Origin: Branchinecta lynchi
Taxonomy: Eukaryota > Arthropoda > Branchiopoda > Anostraca > Branchinectidae
DNA: 64,000 bases
Direction: 5' to 3'
Assembly: GCA_023053575.1 (NCBI GenBank)
Contig: JAKZAP010000007.1
Location: 27,739,464-27,803,463, forward strand
Part shown: in pieces, positions 46,006-56,292 of the stretch
How the letters are laid out: each line of letters starts with the position of its first letter
Numbering within the stretch: the stretch's first letter is position 1
Position numbers and translations under genes: made by a program
The notes under the pieces: generated by a model
The model's database searches: none
Seen by the model: the letters and a program-made list of their open reading frames with translations, nothing else
Told to the model about the DNA's origin: nothing

Positions 46006-46760
46006 ATTATGGTATAACATGTGCTTTACCAACAGCGTGTGCCTTCTACAGCGAGCAAATATTTAGTTGTATGGTTAATTTTCTGGGAATCTTTTAGATG
46101 AAGTATCTTCTTCAGCTTGAACAGTGGAGTTGAAGCCACTTCTTCACCTTTCTAACTGCAGCTTGCAGAGCTACTTCGCTGGAGACATATATATACATAT
46201 GTATTCATATATATATATCCCTACGTGTATGTGTGTGTGTGTGTATATAAATATTGCAATTACATGATTTTCATCCCGGAACGTAAACCCTGATAATATT
46301 TTGTTCTGGAGAGGACCCACAAAGTGAAGACGATGGTATATATAGAATAATAACATAATTTATTACTAACCAGCAAATCTCACATAATTTGGAAAACAAA
46401 ACATGTGCGAACAATCTAATCAAATTTACAAAAATAAAAGTAAGAAGAGCAAATAGCTTTAATATCTCTTTTCTTCAAAACTGGATAGACTCCTAAGAAA
46501 AAGCATTTAGCGGTCCGGCCTGTTCGCCAAACTTGGCCTTATCTGACGTGGCTCATTAGTGGATTAAGTCTGGCTATCGTGAGATGCCTTACCAGGCCAA
46601 ATGGGATCTGTCTTCCTGGGAGCATGGCTTATTCCAGCGCACTTCGGGTCGAAGATTGCTTTACGGGAGATGGTGGATATGGTGATACTGATGAATTTGA
46701 AGCACAATCGCAACATATTTATTTCTTCAGCTTGATGGTCATCTGATTTCTCCCATATAT
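46006..46760. other. Unassigned, with TA/TG microsatellite
   Basis: A tandem TATA/GTGT microsatellite lies at about 46187-46250. The remainder is unrecognised. Confidence 0.5.
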
Positions 46761-47115
46761 ATTGTCAAAAGTTTGACAGACAACAGAAGGATGCGCGGTT
46801 TCAACAGACAATGCGTAACAGACAACAATTGGAATGCTATCTTTTGTGTTGGAAATTGTTATACATGAAATATTATGCATAAGAAGCATTGCCAGGAAGA
46901 GCCAAACACGCATCTACTGCCTTTTTTGTTTGTTGTCATGATATCTGAAAATTCAGCAGACGATTTTTGGCCATGTTTCAGCTCTTCCTGATGGCAACGC
47001 TTGTTATGCATAACATGTTCAAACACAACAGACAACATACGACGTGTTGTCTGCTTTGCATTGATTGTTGAAACCGTGTATCCTTCTGTTGTCTCTTATG
47101 AAACTTCTGACAGTG
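46761..47115. mobile_element. Family P near-palindromic element, copy 3
   Basis: Left gacagacaacagaaggatgc and right ttctgttgtctcttatgaaa, ending cttctgacagtgtag. This is the copy with the clearest right end. Confidence 0.85.
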
Positions 47116-47788
47116 TAGTTGCTGTTGTTTTGGCAGGTGAATAGGAAAATTTAACCACGCTTGACCTTTGGAAACTTAACCGACACTTGGTATTAAAGTC
47201 TGAGATTGTGTGTCTTTCCAACTGCCTGTCTCTGGCAACAACTTTTTTCTAACCTGGCTTAAATGATAGTGTTACTCTCATTCGTGGTTGCTGTCGACAC
47301 GACACCTGTTTGTTACAATTCCTAAAGATCAAGGCTTTACAAGCGAAGAACTTTCGGTCTTTTGCTGTCGTTCCCATTACGGACAAAGGGAACTAAGCGT
47401 CTGTTTGCAGTTTGTTCCAACTGTTAGAAAGCGTGATTCCTGAGTCTCATCGAGTCAGATTACCGACGTTGTCGCGAGAGTGGATTTTAATTACCTGCTC
47501 AAACGCTTTATAATTAGAACAGGGGATTCGCTTGGAAATTCTGTTTTGGTAAACAACATTATTTGTTTTCATAGGGGAATGGCGCAAGGATTTTAGCAGG
47601 GGAGCTCACATGAAGCTTGATTAGTCCATTTCGGAGAGTGATGCAGCCGCCATGGGGGGCGAATCAGCAGTCCCGTGGGACACTGTGTCCTATGGGTAGA
47701 AAGCCTGTAGGCTACTTGTTGTTTCCGTTATATTTCCAAAGGCAAAACTTTTGAGTGATAGTTTGATATGTAACTTGTCAGAAAATTG
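47116..47788. other. Unassigned
   Basis: Nothing recognised between P copies 3 and 4. Confidence 0.3.
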
Positions 47789-48060
47789 CACTGTCAGTAG
47801 TTTCATAACAGACAACAATAGGATGCGTGTTTTGAACAGATAAGCTCAATCGAAAACACTTTGGATGTTGTCTGTTGCAATTGAAAATGTCATGCAGAAC
47901 AAGCATTGCCATCAGGAAGAGCCGAAACCTTGCCAAAAAGCTTCTGTTGAATTTTGCAACATCGTGACGACAAACAAAAAAGTCAGTAGGCTCTTCCTGG
48001 GAATTGCTTGTCCTGCATAACAGTTCATATCTAACGTTTTCCAACACAAAATATAACATT
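47789..48060. mobile_element. Family P element, copy 4 (right end truncated)
   Basis: Left cactgtcagtagtttcataa. The right arm breaks off at ccaacacaaaatataaca and runs into a poly-T stretch, so the last 70 bp or so are missing. Confidence 0.8.
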
Positions 48061-48689
48061 TTTATTTTTTTTTTTAATCCCGCGTTGCTTCTTTTTCATT
48101 TGTTCTTGCTTTGGATTGAACCAAACAAGTGGCTACGTCTCCACCTCCAACTCAGTGACGTTACTACAAAATTTACGTAAAAGTTTACCCTACTTTAACG
48201 TCACTTACACTTTCGTCTTAAACCTATTTCTTTGTAATTTATCAACTCTATATTTAACTTCTCTTTACAAAATTTTAATTTTTATATTATATATTCTCAT
48301 CAAAACTCACTCTCTCATTCAAAAACCTTTCCTCCATAAAGTCGAAACCTACAACCCAAATCTACCCTGTTTTCATTTTTCTAACAATATTAAATTTTAT
48401 CTACCATATTTTACAACCATTTTACCACCCATCCTTCTGTTTTCTTATTTGTAGCTTCAGTCAAGAGACCAAGAGTTAAAGACTGATTCTCACGAAGAAT
48501 TACTAGAAAAAAAAACTTCAGATTTACTATAACGCACCTGAAACAGTGGATGAGAATTCAGCAAAAGACCTACTAATCTGTCACTTCTTCTCTGATTCCT
48601 TTCTTTCTTTATAATCCATAGCTCCACAAAGGAGTCGAAATTTATTGATTCATTGGTTTACTTCACCAGTCTAAAAGCTCTGCAAAATG
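48061..48689. other. Unassigned, T-rich
   Basis: A T/C-rich stretch at 48120-48460 encodes a hydrophobic 112-codon ORF that reflects base composition only. No motif. Confidence 0.4.
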
Positions 48690-49660
48690 TGTCGGGACGT
48701 CTCGCCACAGCGACAGCTGGGAACCGACTACTCGCCATGCCGACATCTCGCCACAATTACATCTTGCCACATTGACAACTTGTCACACCGATAGCTTGCC
48801 ACACCGATAGCTCGCTACAGCGACAACTTGCCACAGCAACAAGCCGACACTCAGACATCTTACCACAGTGCGACAGCTTGCCACAGTGCGACACATTTAT
48901 AGCTTAGAGTACTTTATTCAATTACTATTTATTCGAACAAAATTTTTAATGGAGCAGATAATTATTGGCAGTGCCTCTCAATAAATCAAGAGCACTGCTA
49001 CGGTTATACCTACCGACAATTCTTTCGATTCTCTGGTTTGTCTTCAAGTATTGTTTCTTGGGCCGAGGAGGAGAACAACCTGCCTTGATCCGATCCACGT
49101 CGGCCTTTCGCAAATTTTCTTCGATCTTGAAACATTTCAGGCAATGCCAAAGACTTGAGTGGCTTGATCCTATCAGCTGGTTAAAGCCGAGACGTCAACC
49201 ATCTATGCTGTTGTGGTTCGTGTAAGATGCGTGTCATCTTAATACCACACTGAATTCCTGACCGCTTTGTGTTTATATTTAACTGCGACATAGGGTTACT
49301 ATTGCGGATTAAAACCTGATAGACTGATTAGTTAGAGGACCCAAATTCCCTAGGGTTAACTAAAGCTAAATGTCTCATATTTTGGAACATTTTTTTCTTT
49401 TTTCTTTACCTAAAACATCATCTTTGTGGCGAGGTGTCCATCTTTCGAGTTGTTCATGTTGTCGTGTGAAAAGTTGTCGTGTGAAAAGTAGTCTCTGTGG
49501 CGAGTCGTGCCTTTGGCGAAATGACGCTGTGGCAAGTTATCGGTGTGGCGAGTTGTCAGTGTGGCCAGTGGTCAGTGTGGCAACTTGTCTGTTTGACGAC
49601 ATGTCGGTTCTCAGTTGTCGGTGTGGCGAGTTTTCTTCTGGCGAGTTCTCATGGAATCCT
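48690..49660 (-). mobile_element. Mutator-like element A (deleted MULE)
   Basis: The termini are inverted arrays of short degenerate units: cgccaca-oriented units at 48690-48893 and tgtggcg-oriented units at 49420-49660. Example units are gcttgccacaccgatagctc and ggtgtggcgagttgtcggtg. The outer edges share gattccatga(g)aactcgcc with element B. Between the arrays, the C-terminal end of a MULE transposase is readable on the minus strand. At about 970 bp this is an internally deleted, non-autonomous copy. Confidence 0.8.
48970..49215 (-). pseudogene. MULE transposase C-terminus (element A)
   Basis: Minus strand from about 49160: HCLKCFKIEENLRKADVDRI then QRIERIVGRYNRSSALDLLR, ending LRGTA. This is the end of FLYWCH-associated MULE transposases, where a ...RI..LV..Y...D.LRGIAHNL pattern closes the protein (family knowledge). 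The upstream TNN.IEG motif survives only as DNA similarity (cgaaccacaacagcatagat). No catalytic domain remains. Confidence 0.75.
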
Positions 49661-50055
49661 GCAAAAGGATCGACAGAGATTTTTTGTATAGTGCTGCCGC
49701 TATTTCCGCATTAGACCTGGCGTAACCTCAAGGTCTGGATTCTTCACCTCAACTTTCTCAACTTTGGATAAACTAATGTCCGATTTCTTCGGTGATGTGT
49801 ACAGACAGAAACGTACCGAGCTGTGGTTCGAACTGTCTGTCGAATTGGGCGGGGTGTTTTGGACAATGCAAATGCAAGACTGCCTCAGGTTTGACTTCGT
49901 TTCTATGCAGCAAGCTTAAGGAGTAAATCGATTACCAGGGCTGTAATAAGACACCCCCCAAAAATCGACTGCTTTAGCTGCCGCCAACACGGGTAGGGTA
50001 CTGTTGGAAAAACTACGCGTGTTTCACAAAAATTATCAAAACATGCTGTTGCAAC
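49661..50055. other. Spacer between the two MULEs
   Basis: About 400 bp with no recognised feature. Confidence 0.4.
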
Positions 50056-51250
50056 GATTCCATGACAACTCGCCACAAGACAAATCGCCACAGTGACAAC
50101 TGGGTACCGACAAGTCGCCACACAGACATGTCGCAACACCGACGACTCGCCACACCGGAAACTCACCACACCGACTACTCACCACACTGACAACTTGCCA
50201 CAGTGACGACTCGCCACAGAGACGACTTGCCACGCGTATCGCCACAGAGACGACTTGCCACGCGACCAACTCGCCACAGGGACAACTCGCCACAAAAATA
50301 ATGTTTTAGGAAAAATACTAAAGTATTATAGACATTTAGCTTCAGTTGACCCAATGGAATTGGGAACCTGTAGTCCCGTTCGTCTTTGCACTTCTACCCA
50401 ACAAGCAGCAGCAAACATACACCATCCTTCTCGAGTGGATATCAATTGCCTTAGGAGGCTACGCCCCAGCCAGCTGTCTGTCAGACTTCGAAGTAGCTTT
50501 CCAGGAGAGCGTGCACGCTGTATTCCTGAACACATCTGTCAAGGGATGTTTTTTTTCATCTCTGCCACAGCATCTTTCGTCACATTCAAGCAGACTCGCA
50601 GATATACCACAACTACGTCATTGACGAAGAATATGCTCTTCAACTTCGCATGTTACCGGCCCTTACATTCGACAGACTATTTGGAAGACGATAGACTACG
50701 GTAGACTACGTGGGAATGCTCGAAGACCGGCTCGTTTCCCACTTTCTGTTTGGAACATGGCTGTTCGAGTATCTGGGCATCTTCCACGAACCAATAACAA
50801 AATTGAAGGTTGCCATCTCAGTCTTGGGCATTGCCTGAAATGTTTCAAGACCGAAGAAAATTTGCGGAAGGCGGACGTGGACCGAATCAAGGCAGGGTGC
50901 TCTCTACCTCGGCCGAAGAGACAATGCTTGAAGATTAACAAGACCGTTGTAACCGTTGTAGTGCAATTGATTTATTGAGAGGCATTGCCCATAACTATCT
51001 GCTCCATCAAAAATTTTGTTCAAATAAATATTAATTGAATAAAGCACTGTATGTTATAAATGTGGCGAGATGTCGCGCTGTGGCAAGATGTCTGTGTGGC
51101 GGCTTGTCACTGTGACCAGCTATCTGTGTGGCGAGCTAACGGTGTGGTAGGTTGTCGCTGTGGCAAGATGTCACTCTGGCGAGATGTCGGTGTGGCGAGT
51201 AGTCGGTTCTCAGTTGTCGCTGTGGCGAGGTGTCTTGTGGCGAGATTCCC
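50056..51250 (+). mobile_element. Mutator-like element B with minisatellite TIRs
   Basis: The left TIR array at 50056-50300 holds units like actcgccacaccgacgactc. The right TIR array at 51058-51250 holds units like ggcgagatgtcggtgtggcg. The terminal units correspond: left tcgccacaagaca, right complement tcgccacaagacac. The inner junction accgac / gtcggttctcagttgtcgc also matches element A. It encloses a MULE transposase from the catalytic domain to the C-terminus. It is 5'-deleted: no FLYWCH zinc finger was seen. A clear target duplication was not found. Confidence 0.85.
50330..50980 (+). pseudogene. MULE transposase, catalytic domain to C-terminus
   Basis: 50346-50624: PFVFALLPNKQQQTY (MULE 'LLpnK...TY' block), CLSDFEVAFQ (the DFE with a catalytic Asp) and VKGCFF (the GC-F block; the usual His two residues later is replaced by Ser). 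Then, in a shifted frame, YALQLRMLPALTF and, from about 50698, YGRLRGNARRPARFPLSVWN and LPRTNNKIEGCH, both MULE C-terminal signatures. It ends with HCLKCFKTEENLRKADVDRI. At least two frameshifts, one beside a 9-bp direct repeat (tagactacg, 50691 and 50702), make it a pseudogene. The family is the MULE group often found with FLYWCH fingers in invertebrates. Confidence 0.88.
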
Positions 51251-51499
51251 CGAACGGATGTAACAGTGTCCCATTAAAACGTGCAGTGAGTTAAACAAAG
51301 TATAATCGTTTGGTCTGCTAGCATAACAACTATATTATTAACAAACGAGTAAAAAAAATCCAGTTACATCTATGATAAGACTTGTCCTTATAATCTTTGT
51401 CTTTGTTTATTTTATGTAACGCTTTAGTTTTTTGCCTTTAAAATTGTATAATGAGATTCGTCCCAGGATGATTTTGTCCTCCTCCTCAACTGTGGGCAG

Positions 51500-51675
51500 T
51501 TTCAGCCTAGGGCATTTTGAGTCTTGGGCATTTTGAGTCGTGGGAATTTGGAGTGGCCCCAAAACGTCCCGTGAGGATGGACGGGTTCAGTAATTAAGTA
51601 AGTAAGCATTGTAAATCGTAGGCATTTTGACGTCGCATCCTGAGCGTGGGCATTGTGAGAGTTAGAAAGAAAATC
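51500..51675 (+). repeat. Degenerate tandem array T3 (GTGGGCATTTTGA), copy 1
   Basis: Units such as gggcattttgagtcttgggc and gcgtgggcattgtgagagtt. A (TTAAGTAAGTAAG) patch at 51593 is embedded. The inverted counterpart is at 58425-58495. Confidence 0.65.
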
Positions 51676-51860
51676 ATGGCTATTGGTGAGAATCACCCAT
51701 TGCACTTGCGTTCCTTTGCCAAATGAGACGATTGTTCTTAGCGTGATATGCCAAACTTTTAACTTTTGTCACTCCACGTTTAAGCGCTTGCGCTCTTGTT
51801 AATTTCACATTTGTTCTGTTGTTAAATTGTTCTTTAGTGACATAGTTTCTCTTTTTTCAG

Positions 51861-52041
51861 TTTTGGGCGAAGAGTTCTGTTCTGGATATATTGATGCTTT
51901 TGGTAAATGGAACACGGGTTTTTATTGCCCAAAAGTCGACGAGGTTGAAGCATTCTGCTGCGGAACTGAAATGTACAAATACTGTTGTACTGGACAGGAA
52001 ATTAAGGCGGCTAATGAGGTCTGGAACTCGGAGAATGGCAT
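51861..52041 (+). CDS. Shisa-family protein, cysteine-rich ectodomain exon
   Basis: Shisa proteins are single-pass adaptors; family members retain Frizzled/FGF receptors in the ER or act as receptor auxiliary subunits. The exon follows acceptor ctcttttttcag and reads LGEEFCSGYIDAFGKWNTGF, YCPKVDEVEAFCCGTEMYKY and CCTGQEIKAANE. The order C, FYCP, FCCG, YCC (six Cys) with the FG.W..GFYCP core matches the Shisa N-terminal domain (family knowledge). The exon closes on AT before gtaagt (52042). The next exon begins with G, completing an ATG Met codon, which supports the junction. The signal peptide must come from an upstream exon, which I could not find. I cannot say which Shisa subtype it is. Confidence 0.88.
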
Positions 52042-52404
52042 GTAAGTAGACAATGATAGGGTAATTGATTGTTCTAAGAAAATGGTCAATGGATTGGATT
52101 TGTAGCCTTAATGGATTGGGAGATTGAAAATGGATAATATTATTATTCAGAAAAAGGGAGAAAAGAAAAGGATTGGTCTTACCAACTTTTACTGTTTACC
52201 AGTATCGTGGGCTGTATCCGAAACCGCGCTATTTGCTTTGTCCTACTTTTACGTCACTTGAAGCCTTCTTCGCAAGTGCTATTCACTGACCGCTTTTCCG
52301 TTGTGGTCGTTTTGCTGATTACAAGTTAGATATGACTTTGCAGGCGTATTAGGGACCTGGCTAGACTTAGTTGGAAATAGTAGCTTCCTGGATCCGACTA
52401 ATAG

Positions 52405-52550
52405 GCTTACCTGCGAAACGTCCGCAAGGGAAAACTTCTCCATTGCAAAACGTCCCCACGAAAGAAAATCTTCGTGACAAAATGTCCCCATGGCGAAACA
52501 TTCATATGGCAAAATATCCACATGGCGAAATGTTCCCGAGTATGAATTTT
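52405..52550 (-). repeat. T2 array, inverted copy
   Basis: Units such as gcgaaacgtccgcaagggaa and aaaatgtccccatggcgaaa, the reverse complement of the T2 motif at 45850. Together with the direct array at 54655 it could be the left end of a 2.3 kb element. Confidence 0.7.
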
Positions 52551-52611
52551 GAAACTCGCTTTGTTCTTCAGGCGTATAAATGGTCAGAGGTAAAAAAAAA
52601 CAACAACAAGA

Positions 52612-54342
52612 AACAAGAGCTAAAAGCTCATATGGCACTTGCAAGTGTGGTTCAGAAGATGAAATGTAGAATTTGCTTTTTCGTTGGTTTTTTCTGATCA
52701 TTTATAAGCAAAACGCTTTAGACAAGTGATCGTGGACTTGGAAATCGCGAGAATGTATCGTCTGGTAAAAATATTTTATTTTTGAACTTGGCTGCAATGA
52801 TGCGCACTTTCGAGGCACTAGAAATTTATCTGTAAGCAAAACCCTTGATGCAAAAACGGTAAAAGGCCCTTGGGGATCATAAATATATACCGTTTGGTCA
52901 AACGTATTTTTTTTCACTTTTTGGCTAAGAAGCACACTTTAAGGGTGCTGGAAATAATTTTTAAAGCAAAACCCTTGTGGCACAAATGATCATGGGTCGA
53001 GATGTATCGTTTGATCAAAAGTACTTTTCGACTTTGCGCTTCAGATGCGCACTTTACGGGAGCTAGAACGTCATTTGTAAGCAAAACCCCGAAGGCAAAC
53101 ATAGTACTGGGATCATGGGTATCATGAAAATAAATGTTTTGCTTAAAGTATTTTTCTTACTTTGCGGTCGATAGATTTCGAAAATGACGATTTCTAAGCC
53201 AAACTTGTCGATTCTCTAATATCCCAGCCAAGTTTCCTCGTCCTAGCACATCTGGACGTACCTTAACTCGCTATCGGTGGAATTCCCCCCCCCCCCCTCC
53301 AAAGCCCCAGAAAATGCCTGGCGACAGTCCGGTTCTGTAAATGATTTGCCTAGAGCATTTGTTTATTATTTTCACAAAGTTCCATCCCGATCTCACTACT
53401 CTAAGCCGGTAACGTATTCCCTCCCCCCTCCCAATAGTTGTCGGATCCGGTCCGGATATGAAAAATATCACCAGAGACATGCTGTTCAATTATTGAATTT
53501 TACTAGAATCCGGTCACGCGTTCCAAAGTTATGCATGACTCAAATATTCTGGATTCCCCCTCCATCCACTCCCCCCACGATAATCGGATCGAGAAAATTT
53601 TAATTTCTAAGCCAGTTTGATTGGGTCCCTGATATGCCTGCCAAGTTTCGTCTTGAAAATTCCCAAAACGCCAACACTGGAATTCCGGGAAACCCCTCTC
53701 CACCCCCCACCCGTGTCCGGATGCAGTCCAATTCTGCAAACGATTTATCTAGAGGAGATACTTCCTGGTAAGTCTCACTCCGATCCCTCTGTTATAGCCG
53801 TTTCTCGAGATTTCCGGTTTTCCCTCCACCCCCAATTCCCCCAAAGCTGTCGAATCCGGTACGAACTTCAAATGTGACATCAAAGATGTATCATCTATTC
53901 AGTTATTAAGTTATATTCCAATCCGATCACCTGTTCGAAAGTTACACACTACTAAATTTTCCGGATTCCCACGCCCTCCACTCCCCCTCCAGATGGTCGG
54001 TTAGGGAAAACGATTATCTCCAAGTTAGTTTGGTCGGGTTCCTGATATGCTGCCAAGTTTCATCATCCTAGCACATCTGAAAGTACCCTAACTCGAAAAA
54101 GTGTGACAAACTTCTCTAAATTTCCCAGATTCCTCCGCCCTCCACTCCCCTGCAGATGGTGGGATCCGGAAACTGATTATTTCCAGGCTAGTTTGGTCGA
54201 GTCGTGATATGCCTGCCAAGTTTATCGTCCTAGCACATCTAGAAGTCCCCTAACTCGAAGAAGTGTGACAAAAAACCCGGACCGACCGACGAACGGAATT
54301 GCGATCGCTATAAGGCACTTGATCCAGAGGCTACAAGTGCCA
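52612..54342 (-). mobile_element. Family S element, minus-strand copy
   Basis: The tail is at 52612 (aacaagagctaaaagctcat, atggcacttgcaagtg) and the head at 54342 (gcgatcgctataaggcactt, gaccgaccgacgaacgg). Between about 53190 and 54240 are three to four strongly diverged 280-bp-like units (ccccctccatccactccccc; gatatgcctgccaagttt). The tail side holds a separate 125-bp satellite. Confidence 0.8.
52700..53170. repeat. Tandem satellite of about 125 bp, four units
   Basis: The marker agcaaaac recurs at about 52706, 52833, 52964 and 53079 (spacing 127, 131, 115). Each unit has gcgcactttcgaggcactag-like and atcatgggt...cgtttg-like parts. Not related by eye to the 282-bp satellite. Confidence 0.8.
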
Positions 54343-54654
54343 GAAAACAGGGAGGAAAGGAAAGTCGGTGGAACTATTATGGACGTCGAGAGAGGCAATA
54401 ATATAGAAAAGACCGGTCCTTTAGTCATCAATGCAATGTAAATACGTAAGACACCACTTAGACGTGTCGCAACTATGGTAATAGCGAACGAAAACGAGAA
54501 TCAGCTAGACAGAGCAGAAAATAAACCAATTATTACAACAGAAAACGAACGAAGTAAGTATTAAAAATGTTTTGATTTCTCCAGAAAAGGAAGTATGCTG
54601 GGTCAGTTGAAAACCTTAAAATCATGAATCAAGCAATTGTTAGTTTTGTTTTGT
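54343..54654. other. Intronic, unassigned
   Basis: Nothing recognised. Confidence 0.3.
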
Positions 54655-54735
54655 CGGGGATGTTCTGCCATGGAGGCGTCTTGCCATGGGGGATTTTATC
54701 ATAGGGCGTTTCACCAGGGGATGTTTCATAGACAA
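54655..54735 (+). repeat. T2 array, direct copy 2
   Basis: ggggatgttctgccatggag, gcgtcttgccatgggggatt and gcgtttcaccaggggatgtt units, ending gacaaccgtaggc. Confidence 0.65.
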
Positions 54736-55159
54736 CCGTAGGCTACTATAAGTTTGCCTGCCAAAGTACCGTTATTTTTTCCTGTCACTTTCATAGCCCT
54801 TAATCACTTTACACAGAAGAACTACCGTACTACTACAAGTTAGTCATTGCATTTTTGCATTTCTTCGGAAGCTGAATGATAAATCTGAAGCCCCTTTTCA
54901 AAGCATGTAATAGATGTTTTTTTTTTTTTTTGCTTATAAGAAGCGAGAGAAAGTTTATTGCTCAAGATTAGTCGCTAAGCCATTTTGCAATTTAATTTTG
55001 ATCTACAGATGATGAAACATCGAACATTCAGTTTCGTGTGCTTTTGGTGATTTATAAAGTATAACTAAACTTGCAATGCTGAACCATTGATGTTTTATAT
55101 ATTCTTTCTCGAATCTTAGAATTTTCATGACGTCTGTGATCAGCTAGTGGCATAGTTGA
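54736..55159. other. Intronic, unassigned
   Basis: A poly-T run at 54918-54932. Otherwise nothing. Confidence 0.3.
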
Positions 55160-55720
55160 TTCAGAGCAAGTAGAAATGCTGAATCGGTGTGTAAAAATTA
55201 TTTTCTTGCCGGAAAGATAGTTCACCCAGAATCCGGGCAAAACCGGAAAAATTGGTAGAATTAAAAGTTTGTTGATATCGATCAGAGACTCGAAAAAAGG
55301 GTAAGGAGACATGCTGAATCCGTTTTGAAGTTTGTTTTCTTGTTCGTCTGAAAAGTAACAAGACGAAAGGTTTCGATGGCATCCTAAAAATTTTATATTT
55401 GATACAGACAATTGGGTCTTGTAGATATCCGGCCTTCTCCAGACACTTCAATCAAGTATTGTAATAGAATATAGAAACAGATTAAAGCCAGTAGTAATCG
55501 AACCTCTAATCAACAAAGACATCGAACCTCTAGTCAACTTGAGATACAACTTTTACTTCTAAGAAATTTTCCAGTTTCAGCCGGATTCTGGGTGAACTAT
55601 GCCTGTCTTCCTATCCCTAAATTGTACCTCTAATCAACTTCAGATTAAACTCATACTTTTCGTAAATTATACTTGCCCAGCAAGAAGATAGTTTCATATT
55701 CGGATTCAGCGACCAATAAC
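55160..55720. mobile_element. Two opposed family W fragments
   Basis: 55165-55343 is W central sequence in plus orientation (gccggaaagatagttcaccc; ggagacatgctgaatccg). From 55347 a W tail in minus orientation starts exactly with aacaagac and continues through minus-strand central units to about 55720. The second W therefore inserted into the first, and its 3' terminus (gtcttgtt) is defined by the junction. Confidence 0.75.
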
Positions 55721-55744
55721 CAAGGCAAACTTCAAAATATATGC

Positions 55745-55870
55745 TTGGGAACGTATTACCATGGGGACGTTTTGCCATGATAACGATTTGACATGACGAC
55801 GTTTCGCCACGGGGAGGTTGTGCCGGGACGTTTGGCCAAGGACATTTTGTCATAGGGTCGTTTCTTCAAT
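55745..55870 (+). repeat. T2 array, direct copy 3
   Basis: Units gttaccatggggacgttttg-like, gccacggggaggttgtgccg and cgggacgtttggccaaggac. Confidence 0.7.
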
Positions 55871-56169
55871 AAGCCTCAAACCGGTTTGTCTCGGTTTTTG
55901 GTGACAGGCGAATCAAGGTCTAAATGCTGAAAATCAGTTTAAATGGCGTATGTTGGTTTTGAAGCTAGGGAAGGGTTTGACAGGAGTAAAATATTTAAAA
56001 TAGCTAGAAATAGTAAGTATTAACTTAATGTCGTTTCTCCTGCTTCTCTAGGAATTAAAAAGGATTGATCCTTGTCGTTCCTAATTGAGGAAACATCAAC
56101 GAAAACTTTGTGTTTAAAATACGCTGGGAGATGACAACGTAGCCTAGTGACATTCAATTGTTCTCGTTT
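55871..56169. other. End of Shisa intron
   Basis: No recognised feature. Confidence 0.3.
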
Positions 56170-56179
56170 TCTCTGTAAG

Positions 56180-56292
56180 GTTGATGCTGATTCTGGGAAT
56201 CACATTTGGTGTTGCCGCTGGCCTCGTTCTTCTGCTTCTAATTGGCTGTGTTGTATGTCCGGGATGCCTACTTTACAGAAAACGAAGCTCAG
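56180..56292 (+). CDS. Shisa-family protein, transmembrane exon
   Basis: Continues from the ectodomain exon through a split Met codon: LMLILGITFGVAAGLVLLLL then IGCVVCPGCLLYRKRSS. This is a 25-residue hydrophobic helix followed by a Cys-rich juxtamembrane turn (CVVCPGC) and a basic YRKR stop-transfer sequence. That is the usual layout of a Shisa type I membrane protein (extracellular Cys-rich domain, TM, short Cys motif, basic residues, Pro-rich tail). Donor gtcagt at 56293, phase 1. The Pro-rich cytoplasmic exon(s) expected next, often ending in a PDZ ligand in some subtypes, was not identified to the right. Confidence 0.88.

Larger units (their letters stand above)
52042..56179 (+). other. 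Shisa intron (about 4.1 kb) filled with repeats
   Basis: Contains T2 arrays, a reversed family S element with its own 125-bp satellite, and two opposed W fragments. A family S head fragment in plus orientation is at 52322-52395 (caggcgtattagggacctgg). Acceptor: ttctcgttttctctgtaag (to 56179). Confidence 0.8.

Noticed and set aside
48116..48454. 112-codon hydrophobic ORF resembling a membrane protein
   Set aside because: A T-rich stretch gives Phe/Leu/Ile codons by composition; no start context or homology.
49420..50300. Regularly spaced gtggcgag/ctcgccac units that resemble a repeat-spacer (CRISPR-like) array
   Set aside because: The 'spacers' are as similar to each other as the units, spacing varies, orientation flips, the units bracket a MULE transposase, and the genome is eukaryotic.
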